Shown piece by piece: positions 24,508 through 33,697 of a stretch of 55,274 nt of DNA (position 1 is the stretch's first letter; each line of letters begins with the position of its first letter). A program made the position numbers and the translations under genes. This DNA comes from JBMOUD01 sp049319665 (lineage in GTDB: Bacteria > Pseudomonadota > Gammaproteobacteria > Enterobacterales > Enterobacteriaceae). The stretch is from assembly GCF_049319665.1 (NCBI RefSeq), contig NZ_JBMOUD010000022.1, positions 1 to 55,274 on the forward strand, read 5' to 3'. The notes beneath the pieces are model-generated. The model was not told the origin of the DNA. It saw only the letters and a list, made by a program, of their open reading frames with translations, and did no database searches.

Positions 24508-25704
24508 ATGAAGCAACTGACTATTCTTGGTTCGACAGGGTCTGTCGGTACCAGCACGCTTGCCGTCGTTCGCGCTAACTCCCAGGATTTTGCTGTTTGT
24601 GCTTTGGTCGCGGGCACTAATGTCGAGATGATGACGCAACAATGTATCGAGTTTCGTCCTCGCTATGTTTCAATGGCAAATCGACAGGCTGCTGAAGCGT
24701 TACGAATCAATCTCCATGAGCTAGGGTTGCAGACCGAAGTATTATACGGCGAACAGGCTTCTTGTGAGCTTGCTGCGCTGGATGACGTACAATTAGTGCT
24801 ATCAGCGATTGTTGGGGCGGCCGGATTGCTGCCTACGCTTGCCGCAGTCAAAGCTGGAAAACAGGTTCTACTGGCGAATAAAGAGTCGTTAGTGACTTGC
24901 GGGCGTATTTTTATGGAGGCAGTTGAGCATAGTCGTAGCCAGCTCCTGCCTATTGATAGCGAACATAATGCTATCTTCCAAAGCCTGCCTGAGAAAATCC
25001 AGCAACAACTAGGCTATGCCTCGCTGGAAGAATACGGCGTGTCTCGTATCATTCTCACCGGTTCTGGCGGCCCGTTCCGCGAATTGCCTATGGATAAATT
25101 TGCCTCAGTCACTCCCGATCAAGCTTGTGCTCACCCAAATTGGTCAATGGGTAGAAAAATCTCTGTTGATTCCGCCACGATGATGAACAAAGGGCTGGAA
25201 TATATTGAGGCTCGCTGGTTATTTAACGCCTCGCAAGAGCAAATGGAAGTGATTATCCATCCTCAATCAGTTATTCATTCGATGGTTCGCTACCGTGATG
25301 GCAGTGTATTGGCGCAGTTAGGATCACCAGATATGCGAACGCCAATTGCACATGCGATGGCTTACCCGCATCGTATTGAATCGGGCGTTGAACATCTGGA
25401 CTTCTGTAGAATGGGGGCTTTGACTTTTAGCGAGCCTGATTATAGCCGCTACCCATGCTTGCAGTTAGCCATTGAAGCCAGTCGCATCGGGCAGGCGGCC
25501 ACCACTGCGCTAAATGCTGCTAATGAAATATCTGTCGCCGCATTCCTTGATGGTCAGATTCGTTTTACTGATATTGCCAGCCTGAACTCTCATGTAATGG
25601 AAAAGCTAGTTGCCTCAGAACCACGTAGCGTTGAAGAGGTCATTGAACTTGATGGCCGCGCGCGCGAACTGGCGCGTGAGCGCTTACGAACTCTGGCGAA
25701 TTAA
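24508..25704 (+). CDS. dxr: 1-deoxy-D-xylulose 5-phosphate reductoisomerase
   Basis: Dxr (IspC) makes 2-C-methyl-D-erythritol 4-phosphate, the committed step of the MEP isoprenoid pathway and target of fosmidomycin. 398 residues: NADPH motif GSTGSVGTST at 8-17, ALLANKESLV, the metal-binding PIDSEHNAIFQ, the flexible loop with HPNWSMGRKISVDSATMMNK, and a C-terminal helical domain with ALNAANEISVAAFL. Upstream of uppS, whose substrate comes from this pathway. Confidence 0.97.
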   Translation: MKQLTILGSTGSVGTSTLAVVRANSQDFAVCALVAGTNVEMMTQQCIEFRPRYVSMANRQAAEALRINLHELGLQTEVLYGEQASCELAALDDVQLVLSAIVGAAGLLPTLAAVKAGKQVLLANKESLVTCGRIFMEAVEHSRSQLLPIDSEHNAIFQSLPEKIQQQLGYASLEEYGVSRIILTGSGGPFRELPMDKFASVTPDQACAHPNWSMGRKISVDSATMMNKGLEYIEARWLFNASQEQMEVIIHPQSVIHSMVRYRDGSVLAQLGSPDMRTPIAHAMAYPHRIESGVEHLDFCRMGALTFSEPDYSRYPCLQLAIEASRIGQAATTALNAANEISVAAFLDGQIRFTDIASLNSHVMEKLVASEPRSVEEVIELDGRARELARERLRTLAN

Positions 25705-25734
25705 CGTTATCTATATCACTGCATTTTCGAGAGT

Positions 25735-25763
25735 TTGTTCGTGCAACGTTGAAATGATATAGT
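25735..25763 (+). promoter_or_regulatory. candidate promoter upstream of uppS
   Basis: TTGTTC (25735-25740), a 17-bp spacer and TATAGT (25758-25763), then CTGCGCC. The 242-bp dxr-uppS gap suggests that uppS and the genes after it have their own transcription start. Confidence 0.5.
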
Positions 25764-25946
25764 CTGCGCCGTCGAATAACGCATGATGGATTAGAAGTGA
25801 TTTAAGCGTTATAGCGAGATGGCGCAGTAAACAGCATGTTGTAAGTCGACCTTGGTGTTTTTGCCGTGGGTTAACCGTTGTGTTGCCGTTGCCTGAGTAT
25901 CGGTGGAAATCTTTGTATTCTTATTATTAGGGAATGAGTACGAGTT

Positions 25947-26705
25947 ATGTCGCTCGAAAACCAACACATGGCTGATACTGCTAACCTGTCTCCACGCCAC
26001 GTTGCTATTATTATGGATGGCAATGGTCGCTGGGCTAAACTTCAGGGTAAAATGCGTGTTTTTGGCCATAAAGCGGGAGTCAAATCCGTCCGTAAAGCCG
26101 TGAGCTTTGCTGCCAACCATCATCTTGATGCGCTCACGCTTTATGCCTTCAGTAGTGAAAACTGGAACCGTCCTGCGCAGGAAGTTACCGCGTTAATGGA
26201 GTTGTTTGTCCGCGCATTGGATAGTGAAGTCAAAAATCTGCACAAGCATAATGTCAGGCTGCGGGTAATTGGTGACGTCAGTCGTTTTAGCTCGCGCTTA
26301 CAAGAAAGAATTCGTCGTTCAGAAACCCTTACACAAAATAACGACGGGCTTACGCTTAACATCGCTGCTAATTATGGTGGTCGATGGGATATTATTCAGG
26401 GCGTAAAAAAACTGGCTGAGCAGGTCGAGGCTGGTAAACTGAGAGCCGAGCAAATCACAGAAGAAGCGCTAAATGCGTCTGTCTGCATGAGTGAACTTGC
26501 TCCTGTTGACTTGGTGATCAGAACCGGTGGGGAGCATCGCATTAGCAATTTTCTGCTGTGGCAAATTGCCTATGCTGAATTGTATTTTACTGATGTCCTC
26601 TGGCCTGATTTTGATGAAATTGTCTTTGAAGGTGCGCTGAATGCTTTTGCACAACGCGAGCGTCGTTTCGGCGGAACAACACCTATTGGCGTCGATGCGT
26701 CCTAG
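25947..26705 (+). CDS. uppS: undecaprenyl diphosphate synthase
   Basis: UppS (IspU) condenses farnesyl diphosphate with eight isopentenyl diphosphates to C55-PP, the lipid carrier for peptidoglycan and O-antigen. cis-Prenyltransferase motifs: HVAIIMDGNGRW with catalytic Asp24, GHKAG, LTLYAFSSENW, and LVIRTGGEHRISNFLLWQ...ELYFTDVLWPDF. 252 aa. 9 bp before cdsA; first gene of the long envelope-biogenesis run. Confidence 0.97.
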   Translation: MSLENQHMADTANLSPRHVAIIMDGNGRWAKLQGKMRVFGHKAGVKSVRKAVSFAANHHLDALTLYAFSSENWNRPAQEVTALMELFVRALDSEVKNLHKHNVRLRVIGDVSRFSSRLQERIRRSETLTQNNDGLTLNIAANYGGRWDIIQGVKKLAEQVEAGKLRAEQITEEALNASVCMSELAPVDLVIRTGGEHRISNFLLWQIAYAELYFTDVLWPDFDEIVFEGALNAFAQRERRFGGTTPIGVDAS

Positions 26706-26714
26706 GGAGAACTT

Positions 26715-27563
26715 TTGCTGAAGTATCGCATTATCACGGCTCTGATTTTAATTCCTATCGTCATTGCGGCGCTTTTCTTGCTGCCGCCGGTGGGTTTCTC
26801 CATTGTGACCCTAGTGGTTTGCATGCTAGCAGCTTGGGAGTGGGGGCCATTATCTGGATTTCATTCGCGTACCCAGCGTATCTGGCTGGCTATTCTTTGC
26901 GGTTTTATTCTGGCGGCCATGATGTTGAGCCTGCCCGCATATCAACGAGCGATTGAGCTTGTGCAGGTTACGGGTTCACTTTGGGCATCGTTGGCTTGGT
27001 GGGTACTGGCCTTTTTGCTGGTTATTGGATATCCCGCTTCTGCTGCGCTTTGGCGCCATTCTCGGGCATTGAAACTCATTTTTGGTTTATTGACTATCGT
27101 ACCTTTCTTCTGGGGTATGGTTTCGTTGCGCCAATATGGCTATGCCGATAACCATCACACCGGTGCGTGGTGGTTATTGTATGTAATGTTGCTGGTGTGG
27201 GGAGCAGATTCTGGTGCTTTCTTGTTTGGTAAGCTGTTTGGTAAACACAAATTGGCGCCTAAAGTTTCACCAGGTAAAACATGGGAAGGATTAATCGGCG
27301 GTCTTCTGACCTCGGCCCTGATATCATGGCTATTCAGTCTTTTTGTTCCGTTGAGCCTGAGCCCGTCAACCTTACTAATTTGTTCAGTAGTTGCTACACT
27401 CGCCTCGGTGTTGGGCGACTTGACTGAGAGCATGTTCAAACGTGAAGCCGGTATCAAGGATAGTGGCAATTTAATACCCGGTCATGGCGGCATTTTAGAT
27501 CGTATTGACAGCTTAACGGCGGCGGTACCTGTATTCGCTTGCTTGATGCTGTTAGTGTATTAA
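26715..27563 (+). CDS. cdsA: phosphatidate cytidylyltransferase, TTG start
   Basis: CdsA makes CDP-diacylglycerol from CTP and phosphatidate, the branch point to all phospholipids. The 282-residue polytopic membrane protein has about 8 hydrophobic segments and the family signature ending SMFKREAGIKDSGNLIPGHG then GILDRIDSL. The start is TTG at 26715 after GGGAG, as also reported for E. coli cdsA. Confidence 0.96.
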   Translation: MLKYRIITALILIPIVIAALFLLPPVGFSIVTLVVCMLAAWEWGPLSGFHSRTQRIWLAILCGFILAAMMLSLPAYQRAIELVQVTGSLWASLAWWVLAFLLVIGYPASAALWRHSRALKLIFGLLTIVPFFWGMVSLRQYGYADNHHTGAWWLLYVMLLVWGADSGAFLFGKLFGKHKLAPKVSPGKTWEGLIGGLLTSALISWLFSLFVPLSLSPSTLLICSVVATLASVLGDLTESMFKREAGIKDSGNLIPGHGGILDRIDSLTAAVPVFACLMLLVY

Positions 27564-27604
27564 TCAGTCTTGCTCAGGGACGTTTTTAAGGAATTGTTGG
27601 TAAT

Positions 27605-28960
27605 ATGATGAACATACTCTGGAGCTTGGCCGCCTTTATCGTTGCATTAGGGATTCTTATCACTGTGCACGAGTTTGGTCATTTCTGGGTTGCTCGTCGT
27701 TGTGGTGTACGTGTTGAACGTTTCTCTGTCGGCTTTGGTAGGGCGATTTTTCGCCGCAAAGATAAGCTTGGTACTGAGTACGTATTAGCGATGATTCCAC
27801 TCGGTGGCTACGTCAAAATGCTCGATGAGCGTGTCGAGGCTGTTGCCCCCGAATTGCGCCACCAATCCTTTAACAACAAAACTGTTTGGCAGCGCGCTGC
27901 GATTATCAGCGCGGGGCCTATTGCCAATTTCTTGTTTGCCATTGTTGCTTATTGGCTGGTGTTTATTATCGGCGTGCCCAGTGTTCGTCCGGTGATTGGT
28001 GAAATCACGCCACAATCTGTCGCGGCACAAGCGAATATTTCGCCGGGGATGGAACTTAAATCTGTTGGCGGTATCGAAACGCCTGATTGGGATTCTGCTC
28101 GCTTAGCGTTGGTTGGCGAGATTGGCGATAGCGAAACCACGATTGGTGTTGCTCCTTTTGGTTCAGAGGTGGTGACCAAGAAAACTCTGGATCTCCGCCA
28201 ATGGCATTTTGACCCAGAGAAGCAAGACCCCATTGTTGCGTTAGGGATTATTCCCCGTGGGCCGCAAATTGAATCCGTGCTCGAGCAGGTACAAGAAAAT
28301 TCGGCCGCACAAAAAGCAGGTTTGCAAGCAGGGGACAGGATCGTTAAAGTCGATGGTCAGCTTTTAGCTAGCTGGCAAGCTTTTGTCGTCCAGGTACGCG
28401 ATAATCCAGGTAAGTCGATCGCGCTGGAAGTCGAACGCAACAGTTCAACAGTGAACTTAACGTTAATCCCAGACACTAAAACTCTGGGTAAAGGTGTGAA
28501 ACAAGGGTTTGCTGGTGTTGTACCTAAAGTAATTCCGTTACCTGATGAGTACAAAACAATTCGCCAGTATGGGCCTTTTGTTGCGTTTTATGAGGCTGGG
28601 GATAAAACCTGGCAACTGATGAAACTAACAGTAGGCATGCTGGGCAAGTTAATAACCGGGGATGTAAAGCTGAATAATCTGAGTGGCCCGATTTCCATTG
28701 CACAGGGCGCTGGGATGTCAGCTGAGTATGGGTTGGTTTATTATCTTATGTTTTTGGCGCTGATTAGCGTCAATCTCGGGATAATCAATCTGTTCCCGTT
28801 ACCGGTGTTAGATGGTGGACACCTGCTATTTCTGATAATAGAAAAGCTTAAAGGTGCGCCAGTTTCCGAGCGAGTTCAGGACTTCAGTTATCGCATTGGC
28901 TCAATATTGCTGGTGTTATTAATGGGGCTTGCACTTTTCAATGATTTCTCCCGTCTGTAA
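27605..28960 (+). CDS. rseP: site-2 intramembrane zinc protease RseP
   Basis: RseP makes the second cut in anti-sigma factor RseA after DegS, releasing sigma-E, and also clears signal peptides. 451 residues: zinc motif HEFGH with His22, Glu23 and His26 in TM1, two periplasmic PDZ domains (second around VQENSAAQKAGLQAGDRIVKVDG), and the third ligand in NLFPLPVLDGGHLLF near the C-terminus. Tandem ATG at 27605/27608. Directly upstream of bamA, a sigma-E-regulated gene. Confidence 0.97.
   Translation: MMNILWSLAAFIVALGILITVHEFGHFWVARRCGVRVERFSVGFGRAIFRRKDKLGTEYVLAMIPLGGYVKMLDERVEAVAPELRHQSFNNKTVWQRAAIISAGPIANFLFAIVAYWLVFIIGVPSVRPVIGEITPQSVAAQANISPGMELKSVGGIETPDWDSARLALVGEIGDSETTIGVAPFGSEVVTKKTLDLRQWHFDPEKQDPIVALGIIPRGPQIESVLEQVQENSAAQKAGLQAGDRIVKVDGQLLASWQAFVVQVRDNPGKSIALEVERNSSTVNLTLIPDTKTLGKGVKQGFAGVVPKVIPLPDEYKTIRQYGPFVAFYEAGDKTWQLMKLTVGMLGKLITGDVKLNNLSGPISIAQGAGMSAEYGLVYYLMFLALISVNLGIINLFPLPVLDGGHLLFLIIEKLKGAPVSERVQDFSYRIGSILLVLLMGLALFNDFSRL
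28051..28079 (+). promoter_or_regulatory. candidate sigma-E promoter inside rseP
   Basis: GGAACTT (28051-28057), 16 bp and TCGAAA (28074-28079) fit the sigma-E consensus GGAACTT-N15/16-TCnAA. E. coli has sigma-E promoters for bamA-skp inside rseP. It lies within coding sequence, so a chance match is possible. Confidence 0.45.
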
Positions 28961-28997
28961 GGGCAGGGGATTAGGTATGGAAGAACGCATAACAACG

Positions 28998-31421
28998 ATG
29001 GCTCTCAAAAAGTTGCTCATAGCGTCGCTGCTGTTTGGCAGCGCCACCGTATACGGTGCAGATGGATTCGTAGTGAAAGATATTCATTTCGAAGGCCTGC
29101 AGCGAGTTGCCGTCGGTGCGGCGTTACTCAATATGCCTGTTCGCGTAGGCGATACGGTCACAGATGATGACATCAGTAATACTATTCGTGCTCTGTTTGC
29201 CACTGGCAACTTTGAGGATGTCCGCGTTTTACGCGATGGTAATACTCTGATTGTTCAAGTTAAAGAACGTCCTACTATCGCCAGTATTACTTTCTCGGGT
29301 AATAAATCCGTGAAAGACGATATGCTTAAGCAAAATCTGGAAGCCTCTGGCGTCCGGGTTGGCGAGGCGCTCGACAGGACCACTATTTCTAGCATTGAAA
29401 AAGGCCTGGAAGATTTTTATTACAGCGTCGGTAAATACAGTGCTTCAGTAAAAGCGGTTGTTACGCCTTTACCACGTAACCGTGTTGACTTGAAGCTAGT
29501 GTTCACCGAAGGGTTATCTGCGAAAATTCAGCAGATCAACATCGTTGGTAACCATGCCTTTAGCACTGATGAACTGGTTTCACATTTCCAACTTCGTGAC
29601 GAAGTGCCTTGGTGGAACGTGGTGGCCGATCGTAAATACCAGAAGCAGAAACTTGCTGGTGACTTAGAAACGTTACGTAGTTTCTACTTGGATCGTGGCT
29701 ATGCTCGCTTCAACATTGACTCGACGCAAGTTAGCCTGACGCCGGACAAAAAAGGTATTTATATCACCCTCAACATTCATGAAGGCGATCAGTACAAACT
29801 GTCTGGCGTTGAAGTTGCAGGGAACATGGCCGGACATTCTCTGGAAGTTGAGAATCTGACCAAGATTGATAAAGGCGAACTGTATAACGGCGCGAAAGTA
29901 ACCAAAATGGAAAACGACATCAAAGCGATGTTGGGCCGTTATGGTTATGCTTACCCGCAGGTAAATACTCAACCAGAAATCAATGACGCGGATAAAACCG
30001 TCAAACTGCATGTCAACGTTGATGCGGGCAATCGCTACTACGTTCGTCACGTACGTTTTGAAGGTAATGACACCAGTAAAGACAGTGTTCTTCGCCGTGA
30101 AATGCGTCAGATGGAAGGGGCTTGGTTAGGTAGCGATCTAGTCGATAAAGGCAAAGAACGTCTTAATCGTACCGGCTATTTCGAGAGCGTTGATGTTGAT
30201 ACTCAGCGCGTGCCGGGAACAACTGACCAGGTTGACGTTGTCTATAAAGTGAAAGAACGTAACACCGGTAGCTTCAACTTTGGTGTTGGTTACGGTACTG
30301 AAAGTGGCGTGAGTTTCCAGGTTGGTGTCACCCAAGATAACTGGCTGGGTACAGGTAACACTGTTGGTATCAGCGGTACCAAAAATGACTACCAGACCTA
30401 CGCAGAATTTACGCTTACCGATCCTTACTTCACTGTTGACGGTGTGAGTCTGGGTGGTCGTATATTCTATAACGACTTTAAAGCCGATGATGCTGACCTG
30501 TCTGAGTACACCAATAAAAGTTATGGTATTGGTGGCAACTTGGGCTTCCCTGTCAATGAGAATAACTCATTGCGCTTGGGTCTGGATTACGTTCATAACG
30601 ACCTGTCCAATATGGAACCTCAGGTCAGTATGTTCCGTTATCTGAACTCTATGGGGATTAACCCTAATGTGGTTGGCTATCAAGAGAACTCGGATTCTGA
30701 CTTCAGTGCCGATGACTTCTTCCTGAGCTTAGGTTGGGGTTATAACAACCTTGACCGTGGATTCTTCCCGACCGCTGGTTCTAAAGCTAGCCTGACCGGT
30801 AAAGTCACGGTGCCAGGTTCGGATAACGAATACTATAAAATTACCTTTGATGCCACCAGCTACCTGCCATTGACCGAGAGTCATCAGTGGGTTCTGATGG
30901 GACGTGCTCGCGCGGGTTATGCGGATGGCTTGGGCGGTAAAGAAGTACCGTTCTATGACAACTTCTACGCCGGTGGTTCAAGCAGCGTTCGTGGTTTCCA
31001 ATCGAATACGATTGGTCCTAAAGCGGCTTATTATGCTTGTCCTCAGGGTGCAACGTCTTATAACGGTTGTCCGCTTATTAACTCCACAGATGCCGTCGGC
31101 GGTAACGCCATGGGCCTTCTCAGTGCTGAGTTGATCGTACCTACGCCGTTTATCAGCGAAAAATATGCTAACTCAGTACGTACTTCTCTGTTTGTGGACA
31201 GTGGTACAACTTGGGATACTAATTGGGAAAATACTGCGGAGAGTCTTGCTGCCGGCATTCCTGACTACAGTAAACCAGGCAATATTCGTGTATCTTCCGG
31301 TATCGCATTGCAGTGGCAGTCTCCATTGGGTCCACTGTCGTTCTCTTATGCGCAGCCAGTCAAGACATACGAAGGCGACAAATCGGAGCAGTTCCAGTTT
31401 AACATCGGTAAAACGTGGTAA
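28998..31421 (+). CDS. bamA: outer membrane protein assembly factor BamA
   Basis: BamA is the essential Omp85 insertase that folds beta-barrels into the outer membrane. From ATG 28998 (807 aa) it has a signal peptide MALKKLLIASLLFGSATVYGA cut after about residue 20, five POTRA domains (about 22-420) and a 16-stranded barrel with the loop-6 motif SSVRGFQSN. It ends in aromatic Trp (FNIGKTW). In-frame ATGs at 28929 and 28977 would lengthen the signal region; the 28977 start (MEERITTMALKK) follows AGGGG and cannot be excluded. Surface loops near YYACPQGATSYNGCPLIN and around residue 560 are the variable parts. Confidence 0.97.
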   Translation: MALKKLLIASLLFGSATVYGADGFVVKDIHFEGLQRVAVGAALLNMPVRVGDTVTDDDISNTIRALFATGNFEDVRVLRDGNTLIVQVKERPTIASITFSGNKSVKDDMLKQNLEASGVRVGEALDRTTISSIEKGLEDFYYSVGKYSASVKAVVTPLPRNRVDLKLVFTEGLSAKIQQINIVGNHAFSTDELVSHFQLRDEVPWWNVVADRKYQKQKLAGDLETLRSFYLDRGYARFNIDSTQVSLTPDKKGIYITLNIHEGDQYKLSGVEVAGNMAGHSLEVENLTKIDKGELYNGAKVTKMENDIKAMLGRYGYAYPQVNTQPEINDADKTVKLHVNVDAGNRYYVRHVRFEGNDTSKDSVLRREMRQMEGAWLGSDLVDKGKERLNRTGYFESVDVDTQRVPGTTDQVDVVYKVKERNTGSFNFGVGYGTESGVSFQVGVTQDNWLGTGNTVGISGTKNDYQTYAEFTLTDPYFTVDGVSLGGRIFYNDFKADDADLSEYTNKSYGIGGNLGFPVNENNSLRLGLDYVHNDLSNMEPQVSMFRYLNSMGINPNVVGYQENSDSDFSADDFFLSLGWGYNNLDRGFFPTAGSKASLTGKVTVPGSDNEYYKITFDATSYLPLTESHQWVLMGRARAGYADGLGGKEVPFYDNFYAGGSSSVRGFQSNTIGPKAAYYACPQGATSYNGCPLINSTDAVGGNAMGLLSAELIVPTPFISEKYANSVRTSLFVDSGTTWDTNWENTAESLAAGIPDYSKPGNIRVSSGIALQWQSPLGPLSFSYAQPVKTYEGDKSEQFQFNIGKTW

Positions 31422-31554
31422 TCTGTTGCTGAATGCGTTAAACGCATAAAGATTTTAAGCAGGAGCGCAAAAGTCTGAGCCATTAAATTGGCAAAGACTT
31501 TTGTGAAATTTATTGTGCCAAATGGCGCAAACGGGTGTATGGAAGGAGTTTATA

Positions 31555-32052
31555 GTGAAAAAGTGGTTGTATGCCGCAGGCCTCGGTTTAGTTATGGCTT
31601 CTTCAGCAAGCGTTATGGCTGCTGACAAAATCGCTGTTGTCAATGTCGGACAAATTTTCCAACAAATGCCAGCTCGTGAAGCGGTAGCAAAACAGTTGGA
31701 AAACGAGTTCAAAGGCCGTGCAACTCAGTTGCAATCTCAGGAAGCTGCTCTGCAAACTCAAATGCAGAAGTTGCAACGTGATGGTTCAACCATGAAAGCT
31801 AGCGACCGTGCTAAGTTAGAAAAATCTGTCATGGCTCAACGTGAAGATTTCTCTGCTAAAGCTCAGGCTTTTGAGCAAGACAATCGTCGCCGTCAGGGTG
31901 AAGAGCGTAATAAAATTCTGGGTCGTATCCAGGACGCAGTGAAAACTGTAGCAAGCAAAGAAGGTTACGATGTAGTAATCGATTCTAACGCTGTTGCTTA
32001 TGCAGCGGACGCGAAAGACATTACTGCTGATGTGCTGAAACAGGTTAAATAA
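31555..32052 (+). CDS. skp: periplasmic chaperone Skp, GTG start
   Basis: Skp (OmpH) is a trimeric 'jellyfish' chaperone that holds unfolded outer-membrane proteins for BamA. 165 residues: signal peptide VKKWLYAAGLGLVMASSASVMAA, a beta-barrel trimerisation part, and long charged helices (about 45-130) forming the tentacles. GTG 31555 follows AAGGAG at 6-bp spacing; an upstream ATG at 31513 is not credible. Between bamA and lpxD as in E. coli. Confidence 0.97.
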   Translation: MKKWLYAAGLGLVMASSASVMAADKIAVVNVGQIFQQMPAREAVAKQLENEFKGRATQLQSQEAALQTQMQKLQRDGSTMKASDRAKLEKSVMAQREDFSAKAQAFEQDNRRRQGEERNKILGRIQDAVKTVASKEGYDVVIDSNAVAYAADAKDITADVLKQVK

Positions 32053-32054
32053 AC

Positions 32055-33077
32055 ATGTCTTCAATTCGACTTGCTGATCTCGCACAGCAGTTGGATGCAC
32101 AATTGCACGGTGATGGCGATATCGTCATCACCGGCGTTGCTTCAATGCATTCCGCACACTCTGAGCAAATCACGTTTTTATCAAACAGCCGTTACCGTGA
32201 ACAGTTAGCGTCCTGCACCGCAGGTGCTGTTGTGTTGACGGAAGCGGATCTGCCATTTTGCCAAACAGCGGCACTCGTTGTTAAAAATCCGTATCTGACT
32301 TATGCCCGTATGGCGCAATTGCTTGATACCACGCCAACGCCTGCAGAAAATATTGCACCAAGTGCAGTGATTTCTCCAGATGCGGTACTGGGTAAGCAGG
32401 TTTCGGTTGGTGCGAATGCAGTTATTGAATCCGGGGCACAACTCGGAGACAACGTCATCATCGGTGCAGGTTGCTTTATTGGTAAACATGCACGCATCGG
32501 TGCAGGTACCCGTATTTGGGCGAATGTATCAATCTATCATCGCGTTGAAATTGGTGAACATTGTCTTATCCAGTCAGGTACCGTTATCGGTGCTGATGGG
32601 TTTGGCTATGCGAATGACCGTGGTAACTGGGTCAAAATTCCGCAATTAGGAACAGTCCTAATTGGCGATCGCGTAGAGATTGGCGCCTGTACTACCATTG
32701 ACCGTGGCGCGTTAGATGATACCGTTATTGGCAATGGTGTGATCATTGATAACCAATGCCAGATTGCACACAACGTTGTGATTGGAGACAATACAGCGGT
32801 TGCTGGAGGTGTAATCATGGCTGGTAGTCTGAAGATCGGCCGCTACTGCCAAATTGGTGGCGCCAGCGTGATTAATGGTCATATGGAAATTTGTGACAAA
32901 GCAGTCGTCACTGGTATGGGAATGGTGATGCGTCCAATCACTGAACCTGGGGTATACTCCTCCGGCATTCCACTACAGCCGAACAAAGTTTGGCGTAAGA
33001 CCGCAGCGTTGGTAATGAATATCGATGAGATGAACAAACGCTTAAAAGCTGTCGAGCGTAAAATCGAAAAAGACTAA
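32055..33077 (+). CDS. lpxD: UDP-3-O-(3-hydroxyacyl)glucosamine N-acyltransferase
   Basis: LpxD performs the third step of lipid A synthesis, adding the N-linked 3-hydroxyacyl chain. 340 residues: an N-terminal uridine-binding domain, then a left-handed beta-helix of hexapeptide repeats (GKHARIGAGTRIWANVSIYHRVEIG, DNQCQIAHNVVIGDN with the catalytic His), and a C-terminal helix (MNKRLKAVERKIEKD). Starts 2 bp after the skp stop, so it is translationally close-coupled. Confidence 0.97.
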   Translation: MSSIRLADLAQQLDAQLHGDGDIVITGVASMHSAHSEQITFLSNSRYREQLASCTAGAVVLTEADLPFCQTAALVVKNPYLTYARMAQLLDTTPTPAENIAPSAVISPDAVLGKQVSVGANAVIESGAQLGDNVIIGAGCFIGKHARIGAGTRIWANVSIYHRVEIGEHCLIQSGTVIGADGFGYANDRGNWVKIPQLGTVLIGDRVEIGACTTIDRGALDDTVIGNGVIIDNQCQIAHNVVIGDNTAVAGGVIMAGSLKIGRYCQIGGASVINGHMEICDKAVVTGMGMVMRPITEPGVYSSGIPLQPNKVWRKTAALVMNIDEMNKRLKAVERKIEKD

Positions 33078-33156
33078 TTTACTGCTGACAATAATCACTT
33101 AAGCTTTGATGATTCATTGTATTATCAAGGTTTGTGTTAACATAAGTTCCTATTTG

Positions 33157-33196
33157 CGGCCTGCACAATGTCTCTCTTTGAGAGGCAAGCAGGCCG
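33157..33196 (+). other. two-tier hairpin between lpxD and fabZ
   Basis: Outer stem CGGCCTGC (33157-33164) with GCAGGCCG (33189-33196), inner stem CTCTC (33172-33176) with GAGAG (33180-33184) around TTT. No T-run follows. It may be an RNA structure controlling fabZ-lpxA-lpxB, a processing site or a partial terminator. Confidence 0.45.
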
Positions 33197-33238
33197 TGTT
33201 ATTGATGACATCAGTTTTTTATAGACAGGAAGAGTATT

Positions 33239-33694
33239 TTGACAACCGAAACTCATACTCTGCGTATCGAAGAGATATTGGATTTACTGCCACACCGCTA
33301 TCCGTTCTTGTTGGTCGATCGCGTGTTGGACTTTGATGAAGGGAAGTTTTTACGCGCTGTGAAAAACGTTTCCTTTAATGAGCCGTGTTTCCAAGGCCAT
33401 TTCCCGGGTAAACCTATTTTCCCAGGCGTGATGATCCTTGAAGCGATGGCGCAAGCGACCGGTATTTTGGCATTTAAAAGCGTAGGTCGTTTGGAGCCGG
33501 GTGAGCTGTACTATTTTGCAGGTATCGACAAAGCGCGTTTCCGCCGCCCTGTGTTACCTGGGGATCAGATGATCCTGGAAGTTGAGTTTCTTAAAACGCG
33601 TCGTGGACTCACCCGTTTCAAAGGTGTCGCTAAAGTTGATGGTGAGATTGTTTGCGAAGCAGAGATGATGTGCGCCCGTAGTCAAGAGGGGTAA
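33239..33694 (+). CDS. fabZ: 3-hydroxyacyl-[ACP] dehydratase FabZ, TTG start
   Basis: FabZ dehydrates 3-hydroxyacyl-ACP in fatty acid elongation and competes with LpxA/LpxD for 3-hydroxymyristoyl-ACP. The 151-residue hot-dog fold has PHRYPFLLVDR and the active site GHFPGKPIFPGVMILEAMAQ with His54 and Glu68, the E. coli numbering. The start is TTG at 33239, after AGGAAGAG; E. coli fabZ also uses TTG. 3 bp before lpxA. Confidence 0.97.
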   Translation: MTTETHTLRIEEILDLLPHRYPFLLVDRVLDFDEGKFLRAVKNVSFNEPCFQGHFPGKPIFPGVMILEAMAQATGILAFKSVGRLEPGELYYFAGIDKARFRRPVLPGDQMILEVEFLKTRRGLTRFKGVAKVDGEIVCEAEMMCARSQEG

Positions 33695-33697
33695 TCC

